Assembly (NCBI RefSeq): GCF_014269395.1 | Contig: NZ_JACOGK010000009.1 | Location: 1 to 64,000 of the forward strand | Source: Megasphaera hominis | Lineage (GTDB): Bacteria; Bacillota; Negativicutes; Veillonellales; Megasphaeraceae | DNA: 64,000 nucleotides | Direction: 5' to 3' | Shown: positions 1 through 8,201 of the stretch, in pieces | How positions within the stretch are numbered: position 1 is the stretch's first letter | How the letters are laid out: every line of letters starts with the position of its first letter | Made by a program: the position numbers and the translations under genes | Notes under the pieces: generated by a model | The model's database searches: none | The model's input: the letters and a program-made list of their open reading frames with translations, nothing else | Told to the model about the DNA's origin: nothing

Positions 1-1
1 T

Positions 2-109
2 GCAATGATTGAGGATTACATTGGCTATTACAATACTAAGCGTTTACAGAGAAAACTGGGTGTAGTAACCCCGATGGAAAAGCACAATAACTATTACGTG
101 GCAGCATAA
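2..109 (+). mobile_element. IS3-family transposase (OrfB), last 35 codons
   Basis: The reading frame entering the window ends with the pattern YIGYYNTKRLQRKLG followed by TPMEKHNNYYV and a TAA stop. This is the conserved C-terminal tail of IS3/IS150-type DDE transposases (YIxYYNxxRxQxxLGxxxP). The catalytic DDE residues lie upstream, outside the window, so completeness of the element cannot be judged. It is followed by a perfect hairpin at 112-136 and, about 100 bp on, by the Rrf2 gene. Confidence 0.85.
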
Positions 110-111
110 AA

Positions 112-136
112 ACTGCCACCGGATATCGGTGGCAGT
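112..136 (+). terminator. Hairpin at the end of the IS3 transposase
   Basis: ACTGCCACC and GGTGGCAGT form a perfect 9-bp stem around a 7-nt loop, three bases after the transposase stop. There is no immediate T-run, so it is either a weak terminator or part of the right end of the insertion sequence. Confidence 0.55.
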
Positions 137-208
137 AATAAGTACATGTTTTATTTTTTGCTCTGTCTACTTGACGGGGAGCGGTTCAGTCATAAGAGTG
201 TCTTTTTT

Positions 209-237
209 TTGCCGATTTGGCGTTTTCTTGGTATAAT
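209..237 (+). promoter_or_regulatory. Promoter of the Rrf2 gene
   Basis: TTGCCG (209-214), a 17-bp spacer and a consensus TATAAT (232-237). The predicted start lies about 35 bp before the ATG at 281. Confidence 0.7.
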
Positions 238-250
238 ACTATTGTATTAT
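233..250. promoter_or_regulatory. Probable Rrf2 autoregulatory operator
   Basis: ATAATAC, four bases, then GTATTAT is a perfect 7-bp inverted repeat overlapping the -10 box and start point. Rrf2 proteins usually repress their own promoter through such dyads; autoregulation is inferred from position. Confidence 0.55.
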
Positions 251-280
251 TTGTTAGGAAAGAAAACGAGGTACGATTTT

Positions 281-721
281 ATGCAAATTTCAACTAAATT
301 TTCTATAGCTATCCATATTTTGACGGCGACGGCCTATTTTTCCCAGGACTATAAGGTAACGAGCGATTTCCTCGCCGGAAGCGTAGGCTGTAATCCTGTC
401 ATTATCCGCAATCTCGTCGGACAACTGAAGGGAGCGGGCCTTTTGGAAACACGGCGTGGTCCTGGCGGTATTACGCTGGCTAAGCCCTTAGGTGAGATTA
501 CGTTTTTACAGGTCTATGATGCAGTGGAAAAGACTAGTCATGAAGAGTTGTTCCGCTTCCATAGTCATCCTAATCCACAGTGTCCTGTAGGACGTCATAT
601 CCATGAAAGCCTGACTATCGAGCTCGATGCAATCCAGCAGGCCTTTGAGGCCGAGCTGGCCCGTCATACTGTGGCGGACGTGTATACGGAAACAGTAGAA
701 GATATTCGTAAAGAAGGATAA
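281..721 (+). CDS. Rrf2-family transcriptional regulator (YwnA-like)
   Basis: A 146-residue winged-helix regulator beginning MQISTKFSIAIHIL. The start at 281 was chosen because an AGG-type ribosome site lies just upstream and the upstream in-frame extension has no family match. The recognition-helix region reads GCNPVIIRNL, then the wing RRGPGGITLAKP and the C-terminal NPQCPVGRHI motif typical of the YwnA branch. It has only two cysteines rather than the three-Cys iron-sulfur cluster of IscR/NsrR, so a redox thiol or cluster-free sensor is more likely. It is convergent with the dehydrogenase, and its targets are unknown. Confidence 0.85.
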   Translation: MQISTKFSIAIHILTATAYFSQDYKVTSDFLAGSVGCNPVIIRNLVGQLKGAGLLETRRGPGGITLAKPLGEITFLQVYDAVEKTSHEELFRFHSHPNPQCPVGRHIHESLTIELDAIQQAFEAELARHTVADVYTETVEDIRKEG

Positions 722-726
722 AAGAA

Positions 727-758
727 ATGCCACCTGGCTAAGGCCAGGTGGCATTTTT
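727..758. terminator. Bidirectional terminator, Rrf2 / dehydrogenase
   Basis: Perfect 12-bp stem ATGCCACCTGGC/GCCAGGTGGCAT with a TAAG loop, T-run on the plus side and an A-rich flank on the other. It serves both convergent genes. Confidence 0.9.
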
Positions 759-766
759 GCTGGTAC

Positions 767-1723
767 TTATTTTTCAGCCAAAATAGCGTTGGCTTTTTCG
801 ATATTCGAGCGTACTTTTGCAATGCATGTTTTGAAGGTTGCTTTTTCGTCTTCGCTCAATTCGTAGTCCAGGACTTTTTCTACGCCATTGGCGCCGATGA
901 TGGCCGGTACACCAATGTAGATGTCGTGTTCACCATACTGGCCGTCGAGTTCGACAGAGCAGGAGATGATACGTTTTTCATCGTGGAGAATCGTACGTAC
1001 CAAGGTTGCTGCAGCCGAAGCGATGCCGTATTCTGTGCAGCCCTTGCCGGACAGGGTGAGCCAGCCGCCTTGGATAGCTTTTTCCTGGATGGCAGCGCGG
1101 TCGAGCTTAACACCGAGTTGGGATTCAATCTGGTCGAGCGTCTGGCCGTAGAAGTTGACCTGAGACCAGGGAGCAAATTGAGAGTTGCCGTGTTCGCCCA
1201 TCATGAAAGCAAAGAAGCCGCGGCTGTCGAGGTTGGTAGCGTCGCAGATGGCGTGTACCAGACGGGACGAGTCGAGCATTGTACCCGTGCCGAGAACATG
1301 GTTCTTGGGCAGGCCCGTTAATTTCTGAATGAGGCGCGTAATGACGTCGCAGGGATTGGTAATGTTGACAAAGTAACCGTTAAAGCCGGCAGCCATGACT
1401 TTGGGTACATAGTCCGATACCTGGCGGACGCTGTTAGCGAGTTCGTCGTCACGGTTTAAAGACTGGCAAATACGGATATCACCTACGGCATTGACGATAA
1501 TGTGGGCTTCAGCAAGACCTGCATAATCGACGACGCGGTAGGTCGTATGGTTGGGCATGAACATGAATGCATCGTTCAAGTCATTGCATTCACTGATGAC
1601 TTTCTTTTCGTTGGCGTCACATAGGAGTACTTCGTCGGCGACCCCCATCATGCCGAGACAAAACGCGACATGCGCACCTACGTGACCTAAACCTGCAACC
1701 CCGATAATTCTTTTTTCTATCAT
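767..1723 (-). CDS. L-2-hydroxyacid dehydrogenase (LDH/HicDH type)
   Basis: A 318-residue NAD-dependent dehydrogenase of the lactate/malate superfamily. The Rossmann glycine motif is GVAGLGHVGAH at the N-terminus, then NAVGDIR, NITNPCDVITR, the substrate-loop GTGTMLDSSRL and the catalytic histidine in MGEHGNSQFAPWS. These blocks resemble L-2-hydroxyisocaproate dehydrogenase more than classic allosteric LDH, so the 2-oxoacid may be branched or longer than pyruvate. The ATG at 1723 is preferred over an upstream TTG because GGGAGG sits eight bases before it. It is monocistronic and probably disposes of NADH in fermentation. Confidence 0.85.
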   Translation of the reverse strand: MIEKRIIGVAGLGHVGAHVAFCLGMMGVADEVLLCDANEKKVISECNDLNDAFMFMPNHTTYRVVDYAGLAEAHIIVNAVGDIRICQSLNRDDELANSVRQVSDYVPKVMAAGFNGYFVNITNPCDVITRLIQKLTGLPKNHVLGTGTMLDSSRLVHAICDATNLDSRGFFAFMMGEHGNSQFAPWSQVNFYGQTLDQIESQLGVKLDRAAIQEKAIQGGWLTLSGKGCTEYGIASAAATLVRTILHDEKRIISCSVELDGQYGEHDIYIGVPAIIGANGVEKVLDYELSEDEKATFKTCIAKVRSNIEKANAILAEK

Positions 1724-1749
1724 AGAAAACGCCTCCCTCAAGTACTGTG

Positions 1750-1800
1750 CCAGTTTCTATAGACAACTGGCATAGCATATATACCTAACTTTTATGCTAT
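1750..1800. promoter_or_regulatory. Inverted repeats in the dehydrogenase promoter region
   Basis: Two dyads lie upstream of the minus-strand dehydrogenase: CCAGTT (1750-1755) with AACTGG (1765-1770), and ATAGCATA (1772-1779) with TATGCTAT (1793-1800). They could be operators or leader hairpins. A clear -35/-10 pair could not be fixed. Confidence 0.4.
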
Positions 1801-1903
1801 ATATTTAAATGTATCACAATGAGTTAGGCCTGTAAAGGGAAAACATAAAATACGCCTGAAAAAGACAGAAATTTTTCTCTAGTAGACAGAGAAACATAAA
1901 AAA

Positions 1904-1936
1904 AGAGCGCTTGTCCCTGCGCGGGAATAGCGCTCT
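1904..1936 (-). terminator. Terminator of the DEAD-box helicase gene
   Basis: On the minus strand AGAGCGCT and AGCGCTCT form an 8-bp stem, with TCCC/GGGA pairs inside the loop, followed by a run of T. Confidence 0.85.
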
Positions 1937-1973
1937 GCCTTGTTCTTAGAGAAAGGCTTCTAAACCGTGCGTA

Positions 1974-3536
1974 TTAGTCCTTGAAATAGGGCTTGAATAC
2001 AGAGCGGTTCGGTTCTTTATGAACCTTTTTGCGGTTTTTATCGCCGTTTTCATGACGACGGTCGCGGCTGCCTTCGTTACGCTGGCTGCGGCGGGAATCG
2101 CCTTCATGGTCTTTGCGGCGCGGCCGGAATTCACGACGGCCACCTTCACGGCGGTCACCACTGCGATGGTCTTTGCGGCCACCTTCACGGCGACGGCTGC
2201 GGCTCACGCGGAGCGGTGCTTCTTCTGTAATCTTGACCGGTGTCGTATCCGGTTCTTTCGTCAGGAGCTTAATGGCTGCGGCGACGAGGGAGACGGAATC
2301 AAAGTTGGAGAGCAGTTCTTCCGCGTTCGACTTGTACATGGCGAAATCTGCTTCTTCCGTCGTAACGATAAGGTTGCGGATTGCTGCCTGCTGGGCGCCT
2401 TCGAGGGCTTCCGAAAGGGTAGGAGCTTTGCGGCGTTTGATGGAGCGCTTAATCAGGCGTTCAATCGTGCGCAAATGTTCCATTTCGCGGGGAATGACGA
2501 AGGTCGTAGCTTCACCGGTCTGACCGGCACGGCCTGTACGGCCTACGCGGTGTACGTAGCTTTCAGGATCCTGGGGCAGGTCGTAGTTGAAGACGTGGGT
2601 GACACCGCTGATGTCGAGACCACGGGCAGCTACGTCAGTAGCGACGAGGATATCGATGGTGCGTTCGCGGAACTGGCGAATGACCGTATCACGTTTGGCC
2701 TGGGTCAGGTCGCCGTGAATGCCTTCGGCAGAATAGCCGCGTTTTTTCAGGGCTTCGGAAACTTCATCGACGCGGCGTTTCGTGCGTACGAAGATGATCG
2801 CCAGGTCTGGTTCCTGCAGATCGAGGAGCCGGCAGAGGATATCGAACTTCTGACGGTCCGGTACTTCGATATAGGACTGTTCGATCAGTTCCATGGTTAC
2901 TTCTTTGGCTTTCATGCGGATGATCTGGGGATCGTGCAGGAAGTTTTCTGCCAGTTCCTGGATTGGTTTAGGCATTGTAGCCGAGAAGAGAAGCGTCTGC
3001 CGTGTTTCCGGCGTAGCGCCCATGATCAATTTAATATCATCTATAAAGCCCATGTTCAGCATTTCATCTGCTTCGTCGAGGACGATAGTGGAGATGTGGC
3101 TGAGCTGGATCGTTCCGCGTTTCATATGATCAATGAGGCGGCCTGGTGTGGCCACAATGATCTGCGGGCATTTGCGCAGGCGGCGCAGCTGCCGTTCCAT
3201 ATCCTGGCCACCGTAAATCGGCAGGGCCTGGATCGACGTATGCTGGGCGAGGTGGTTGATTTCTTCAGCGACCTGTACTGCCAGTTCACGCGTCGGCGAG
3301 AGAATGACCGTCTGAATGTCTTTGGTTGCCGGAGCGGCCATAATTTTTTCCAATACGGGGATGCCGTATGCAGCCGTCTTGCCGGTACCGGTCTGAGCCT
3401 GGCCAATCATGTCTTTGCCGGCCAGTGCAACCGGAATAGATTCTGCCTGGATAGGGGTTGGTTCTTCGAAACCCATGTCATTCAATGCACGGATGATCTC
3501 TTCACTGATATTTAATTCTTGAAATTTTTCTAACAT
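1974..3536 (-). CDS. DEAD-box ATP-dependent RNA helicase (CshA/DeaD type)
   Basis: A 520-residue helicase with the full motif set in order: Q-motif [58 protein letters not shown] and [10 protein letters not shown]. The last 70 residues are a low-complexity Arg/Gly/Asp-rich tail ([23 protein letters not shown]), a common RNA-tethering extension. Likely roles are mRNA decay, ribosome assembly and growth in the cold. The ATG at 3536 has a strong AGGAGG site; a longer in-frame extension to 3641 is not supported. Confidence 0.95.
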   Translation of the reverse strand: MLEKFQELNISEEIIRALNDMGFEEPTPIQAESIPVALAGKDMIGQAQTGTGKTAAYGIPVLEKIMAAPATKDIQTVILSPTRELAVQVAEEINHLAQHTSIQALPIYGGQDMERQLRRLRKCPQIIVATPGRLIDHMKRGTIQLSHISTIVLDEADEMLNMGFIDDIKLIMGATPETRQTLLFSATMPKPIQELAENFLHDPQIIRMKAKEVTMELIEQSYIEVPDRQKFDILCRLLDLQEPDLAIIFVRTKRRVDEVSEALKKRGYSAEGIHGDLTQAKRDTVIRQFRERTIDILVATDVAARGLDISGVTHVFNYDLPQDPESYVHRVGRTGRAGQTGEATTFVIPREMEHLRTIERLIKRSIKRRKAPTLSEALEGAQQAAIRNLIVTTEEADFAMYKSNAEELLSNFDSVSLVAAAIKLLTKEPDTTPVKITEEAPLRVSRSRRREGGRKDHRSGDRREGGRREFRPRRKDHEGDSRRSQRNEGSRDRRHENGDKNRKKVHKEPNRSVFKPYFKD

Positions 3537-3708
3537 AGTTCCTCCTTTATGGTAACAATTCATTCTATCATCTATTACTTGAAAAAGATAGGGTAATGGA
3601 AAATTATTTTTAGAAAATGAATTTGTGCTGTTCAGGTACACGCTGCCTACGATTCCTTTTTACTGTAAGAAGGACGCTTAGATACAGAGGTTTTACATGG
3701 GCCTATTG

Positions 3709-3726
3709 CAAAAAGCAGGCTTTTTG
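3709..3726. other. A/T-rich hairpin in the helicase-secA gap
   Basis: CAAAAAGC-AG-GCTTTTTG is a near-perfect dyad. It lies in the 266-bp divergent gap that must also contain both gene promoters, none of which could be assigned firmly. Confidence 0.4.
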
Positions 3727-3802
3727 TTGTAAAATGTTGAATTGATATTAGTGTTAGTTAGTGTCAGTAGCTCATCAATACGTTCGTAATGGAGGTCTTT
3801 TC

Positions 3803-6268
3803 GTGTTTGATAAATTCATACAACATCTTCTCGGCAATAACACGGACCGGGAATTGAAAAAAATGTGGCCTATTGTGCGTCACATTAATGATCTGGAGCC
3901 GCAGGTGACAGCTCTTAGTGATTCGTCGCTCCAGGCTAAGACCTTTGAATTCAAGGAACGCCTGAGCAAGGGTGAAACGCTGGACCAGATTCTGCCGGAA
4001 GCCTTTGCCGTGGTTCGTGAAGCGTCACGCCGTGTCCTGGGTATGCGTCATTTCGATGTACAGCTCCTGGGTGGCATTGTCTTACACCGCGGTGATATAG
4101 CCGAAATGAGAACCGGCGAAGGGAAAACACTGGTTGCAACCTTGCCGGTCTATTTGAACGCCCTCACGGGAAAAGGCGCCCATGTCGTTACGGTCAATGA
4201 TTACTTGGCTACGCGTGATAGTGAAGAAATGGGCCAGATCTATAAGTTCCTCGGTCTGTCCGTCGGTCTTATCGTCCATGATTTGACGTATGAACAGCGC
4301 CGCCGTGCTTATAATTCAGATATTACGTACGGTACGAACAATGAATTTGGTTTCGACTACCTGCGTGATAACATGGTCATCAGCAAGGACCAGATGGTAC
4401 AACGGCCTCTGAATTACTGTATCGTCGATGAAGTGGACAGTATCCTCATCGATGAAGCCCGTACACCACTGATCATTTCCGGTCCTGGCGAAAAGTCTAC
4501 CGATCTGTACTATACGTTGGCAGGAATCGTCAAGCATTTTACGGCTGATGATTATATCATGGATGAAAAGCAAAAGACCATTGCACCGACCGATTCCGGC
4601 GTAGCTAAGGTCGAAAAGATGCTTGGCATTAGCAACATGTTCGATAGTGAACACCTGGAATTGAACCATCTCGTCATTCAGGCATTGCGCGCCAAATTCA
4701 TGATGCACCGTGATAAGGATTACGTCGTCAAAAATGGCGAAATCGTCATTGTCGATGAATTTACGGGTCGCCTTATGTTTGGCCGCCGTTACAGCGATGG
4801 TCTCCATCAGTCTATTGAAGCGAAGGAAAATGTCAAGGTTCAGGGCGAAAGCAAGACCTTGGCTACGATCACCTTCCAGAACTACTTCCGTATGTACGAA
4901 AAACTCGCCGGCATGACCGGTACGGCCAAGACGGAAGAAGATGAATTTAATAAGATTTATAAACTCGACGTGTACGTCATTCCGACGAACCGCCCGGCTA
5001 TCCGTAAGGATTTACCGGATGTCATTTATAAGACGAAGAACGCCAAGTACCGTGCCGTCGTACGGGAAGTTGTCAAACGTCATCAGACCGGCCAGCCGAT
5101 CCTGGTTGGTACGACGAGCATCAGCCAGTCGGAAATCCTGAGCCGTCTCCTTGATCAGGAACACATCGTTCACAACGTGCTGAACGCCAAGTTCCATGAA
5201 AAGGAAGCTGAAATTATCAAAGATGCCGGCCAGAAGGATATGGTTACCATTGCAACCAACATGGCTGGCCGTGGTACAGATATTAAACTGGGCAAAGGTG
5301 TGCCTGAATTGGGTGGCCTCATGATTATCGGTACAGAACGGCACGAAAGCCGTCGTATTGATAACCAGCTCCGTGGTCGTGCAGGCCGTCAGGGCGACCC
5401 CGGTACGACACAGTTCTATCTGTCCCTTGAAGATGACCTCATGCGTATTTTCGGCTCTGATAATATTTCCAAGTTTATGGATAAGCTCGGCCTCGACGAA
5501 GATGAACCGATTACGGCCAGCATGATTACCAAGTCCATTGAAAAGGCGCAGAAGAAGGTCGAAGGCCATAACTTCGAAATTCGTAAATACGTCCTTGAAT
5601 ATGACGATGTCATGAACCAGCAGCGTGAAGTCCTCTATGGCCAGCGCCGCCAGGTACTTACAGCCGATTCCCTGAAGGATACCATTCTCGGTATGGTCAG
5701 CGACATCATCGATGATGGTCTGGCTAAATACGCTGATGAAAAGCTCTATCCGGAAGAATGGGATTTTGCGGGCCTGTTGACGCAAATGCAGCAGTACTTC
5801 ATTCCGAAGGATGCCGTTACGAGCGAAGAGCTGGAAAACATGAGCCGTGTGGAAGTCAAAGAAAAGCTCTATCAGATCGCCAGCGATCTCTACGCTGCCC
5901 GCGAAGAAGAAGTGGGCTCCGAAACGATGCGTGAATTGGAACGGGCCATTATGCTCCGCGTTGTCGACAGCAAGTGGATGGACCATTTAGACGCTATGGA
6001 TGCCCTCAAGGAAGGCATCAACCTGCGTGCCTATGGCCAGAAGAACCCCCTTGTCGAATATAAATTTGAAGCCTATGAAATGTTTGAAGAAATGGTCGAC
6101 TCTATCAAAAAGACGACTGTTACCTTTCTCTATCACATTCAGATTACGTACAGCAAGCAGCCGGACGTACCGAAGGTAGAAGATCACCTGCAGGGTGCCA
6201 AGGAAGTGCACGACGAAATCCCTGAATTAGGCGAAGAGGAAGATTTGGAAAACGGTAAGAAAGAGTAA
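3803..6268 (+). CDS. secA: Preprotein translocase ATPase SecA
   Basis: An 821-residue SecA motor that drives unfolded precursors through SecYEG at the inner membrane. Visible landmarks are the Walker A region [24 protein letters not shown], the GMTGTA block, NMAGRGTDI and [13 protein letters not shown]. The C-terminus ends in [14 protein letters not shown] with no CxCxSG...CH zinc domain, so the SecB-binding tail is absent. The start is set to GTG 3803 because GGAGG precedes it and the product then begins [10 protein letters not shown], as the family does. prfB follows after a hairpin, a common pairing. Confidence 0.97.
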   Translation: MFDKFIQHLLGNNTDRELKKMWPIVRHINDLEPQVTALSDSSLQAKTFEFKERLSKGETLDQILPEAFAVVREASRRVLGMRHFDVQLLGGIVLHRGDIAEMRTGEGKTLVATLPVYLNALTGKGAHVVTVNDYLATRDSEEMGQIYKFLGLSVGLIVHDLTYEQRRRAYNSDITYGTNNEFGFDYLRDNMVISKDQMVQRPLNYCIVDEVDSILIDEARTPLIISGPGEKSTDLYYTLAGIVKHFTADDYIMDEKQKTIAPTDSGVAKVEKMLGISNMFDSEHLELNHLVIQALRAKFMMHRDKDYVVKNGEIVIVDEFTGRLMFGRRYSDGLHQSIEAKENVKVQGESKTLATITFQNYFRMYEKLAGMTGTAKTEEDEFNKIYKLDVYVIPTNRPAIRKDLPDVIYKTKNAKYRAVVREVVKRHQTGQPILVGTTSISQSEILSRLLDQEHIVHNVLNAKFHEKEAEIIKDAGQKDMVTIATNMAGRGTDIKLGKGVPELGGLMIIGTERHESRRIDNQLRGRAGRQGDPGTTQFYLSLEDDLMRIFGSDNISKFMDKLGLDEDEPITASMITKSIEKAQKKVEGHNFEIRKYVLEYDDVMNQQREVLYGQRRQVLTADSLKDTILGMVSDIIDDGLAKYADEKLYPEEWDFAGLLTQMQQYFIPKDAVTSEELENMSRVEVKEKLYQIASDLYAAREEEVGSETMRELERAIMLRVVDSKWMDHLDAMDALKEGINLRAYGQKNPLVEYKFEAYEMFEEMVDSIKKTTVTFLYHIQITYSKQPDVPKVEDHLQGAKEVHDEIPELGEEEDLENGKKE

Positions 6269-6294
6269 TTCGAAGTAAGCTAGCGGGAACTCAT

Positions 6295-6331
6295 ACAGGC
6301 GTTTGCCTCTCTCATCAGGGGCGGCGCCTGT
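6295..6331 (+). terminator. Hairpin between secA and prfB
   Basis: ACAGGCG and CGCCTGT pair (7 bp) with an inner GCCTCT/AGGGGC pairing. A T-rich but interrupted tract follows, so termination may be partial. Confidence 0.6.
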
Positions 6332-6369
6332 CCTATTGTATTTTTATCATTTGAAAGATGGTGATTCTT

Positions 6370-7495
6370 GTGTTATTGGAAGAAATGCGTAAGCCTTTGG
6401 AAGATTTAAAGAAGAGAATACAGGAAATCGGGGATTCACTTTAACCTCGCTAAAAAGAAAGACCGCATTATGGATCTGGACATGCAAATGAGCGATCCTG
6501 ATTTTTGGAATGACCCGGACAAGGCCCGTAAAATTTCGCAGGAAGCGACACTCCTGAAGACGGAAGTCGAAGGCCACGAAGAACTGGCAACGAAAGCAGC
6601 AGACCTCCTGGATTACCTGGAAATTGCTATGGAAGAAAAGGAATCGGACCTGGCCGGTGAAATTGAAGAACAGTACAATGCCCTCTTGAAGGAAATTGAA
6701 CGGCGCGAAGTATTGCTGCTCCTTTCCGGTGAATATGATACGTGTAACGCCATCCTGACCTTCCACGCCGGTGCCGGCGGCACGGAAGCCCAGGACTGGA
6801 CACAAATGCTCGTACGCATGTATACGCGCTGGGCCGAACAACACGGCTTTAAGATCAACGTCATGGATATGCAGCCTGGTGATGAAGCCGGTATTAAGAG
6901 CGCCGCCTTTACCATAGAAGGGGAATATGCCTATGGCTACTTGAAATCGGAAAAGGGCGTACATCGCCTGGTCCGTATTTCTCCTTTCGATGCTGCAGCA
7001 CGCCGTCATACGTCCTTTACGGCTGTCGACGTGATGCCGGAACTGCCGGACGATGTGGATATTGAAATCAATATGGATGATGTCCGCGTTGACTATTTCC
7101 GTGCGTCCGGTGCCGGTGGCCAGCACGTCAATAAGACGAGCTCCGCTGTACGTATGACCCATATCCCGACGGGCATCGTTGTCCAGTGCCAGAATGAACG
7201 GTCTCAGGTACAAAACCGGGAAATGTGTATGAAGTACTTACGTGCCCGTTTATTTGAACTGGAACAGGAAAAACAAGCCCAGCTGAAAGCCGAAATCGGC
7301 GGTGAACACCAAGCCATCGAATGGGGCAGTCAGATCCGCTCATACGTATTCCACCCGTACACGCTCGTCAAGGATCACCGTACGAACGTGGAAACAGGGA
7401 ATATTCAGGCCGTCATGGATGGCAATCTGGATATGTTTATTGAAGGCTTCTTGCAGCAGCAGAAAGAAAAGCGGCTGGCAAAGCAGAGCATATAA
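6370..7495 (+). CDS. prfB: Peptide chain release factor 2 (programmed +1 frameshift)
   Basis: RF2 terminates translation at UGA and UAA. A 24-codon zero frame starting at GTG 6370 ends at TAA 6442-6444; shifting +1 by skipping T6442 continues as NLAKKKDRIMDLDMQ and then the RF2 body. The SPF recognition motif (RISPFDAAARRH) and the catalytic GGQ (SGAGGQHVN) are both present. Total length, about 374 residues, fits RF2. The 24-residue leader aligns well with that of Bacillus RF2. The oddity is the frameshift stop: UAA rather than UGA. Start codons at 6358, 6361 and 6385 are also possible. Confidence 0.95.
6430..6445 (+). promoter_or_regulatory. prfB recoding site with UAA stop
   Basis: GGGGATTCACTTTAAC: a short internal SD-like GGGGA, five bases, the slippery CTT, then TAA and C. 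The family-typical arrangement is AGGGGG-N3-CTT-TGA-C, so both the stop codon and the SD spacing differ. Confidence 0.85.
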
Positions 7496-8182
7496 ATGAT
7501 GAAGAAAAAATGGATAGTGACAGGTGTGATCGTCGCAGCCTTGCTTGCAGGGCTCGATTTGGGCGCACCGAAGCTGGCCCAGGCCGGTATTTACCAGGCC
7601 CTGGCAGAGCACATGGAAATTCAGCCGCAGGATGTGAGCGTTACCAGCTCGCCAGGTATTGAAATCCTGACTGGGCACATCGATGATGTTCAGGCCAGCG
7701 GTGATGAAATACGCATTGGCAAGCTGCGCGTCCAGCATATGGATTGTAACCTCCACGGCGTACAATTTAACCCCATTGACAGCTTGACGCAGCATAAACT
7801 CGTCGTCACGTCGGCCCAGAGCGGTGAGCTAAACGCGCGCATTACGAGTGAAGATTTGCAGGCTTATTTGAAGCAAGCCGTAAAAGGTGCAAAAGATCTG
7901 AGCGTTACCTTTAGTGGCGATCAGGTACACCTGCAGGGCAAGATCCGCGTGGGCGGCCTGGTCAATGCGGATGCCGATATTAGCGGGCACTTTGGCATGG
8001 AAGGCACGAAGCTCATGTTCTTGCCATCAAATGTGACGGTCTCGGCGCTGGGCGCGAAATACAGCGGTTTCCAGCTGGCCCGCCTGGAAGTGTATGACTT
8101 TGCGGATTTTCCGCTTGGTATCGTACCGGACAGCATAACCATGCAGGGAGATTCCCTGACGCTGCACGGGCAGGTTAGTTAG
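7496..8182 (+). CDS. DUF2993 (LmeA-like) exported lipid-binding protein
   Basis: A 228-residue protein with an N-terminal signal or anchor helix (KKKWIVTGVIVAALLAG) and a beta-rich body with repeated GxLxxxD-type strands (GHIDDVQASG, RVGGLVNADADISG). This matches the DUF2993/LmeA family, phospholipid-binding proteins of the extracytoplasmic side linked in actinobacteria to mannan and envelope maturation. It begins with ATGATG directly after the prfB stop, so translational coupling is likely. Its neighbours are DUF5693 and csaB, which supports an envelope role. Function here is inferred. Confidence 0.7.
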   Translation: MMKKKWIVTGVIVAALLAGLDLGAPKLAQAGIYQALAEHMEIQPQDVSVTSSPGIEILTGHIDDVQASGDEIRIGKLRVQHMDCNLHGVQFNPIDSLTQHKLVVTSAQSGELNARITSEDLQAYLKQAVKGAKDLSVTFSGDQVHLQGKIRVGGLVNADADISGHFGMEGTKLMFLPSNVTVSALGAKYSGFQLARLEVYDFADFPLGIVPDSITMQGDSLTLHGQVS

Positions 8183-8201
8183 CCGCAGATAAGGTGATTA
8201 G

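Noticed and set aside
2019..3515. 498-codon plus-strand open frame opposite the DEAD-box gene
   Set aside because: It is an antisense shadow of a strongly supported helicase with all motifs; its own sequence is Phe-rich and resembles no family.
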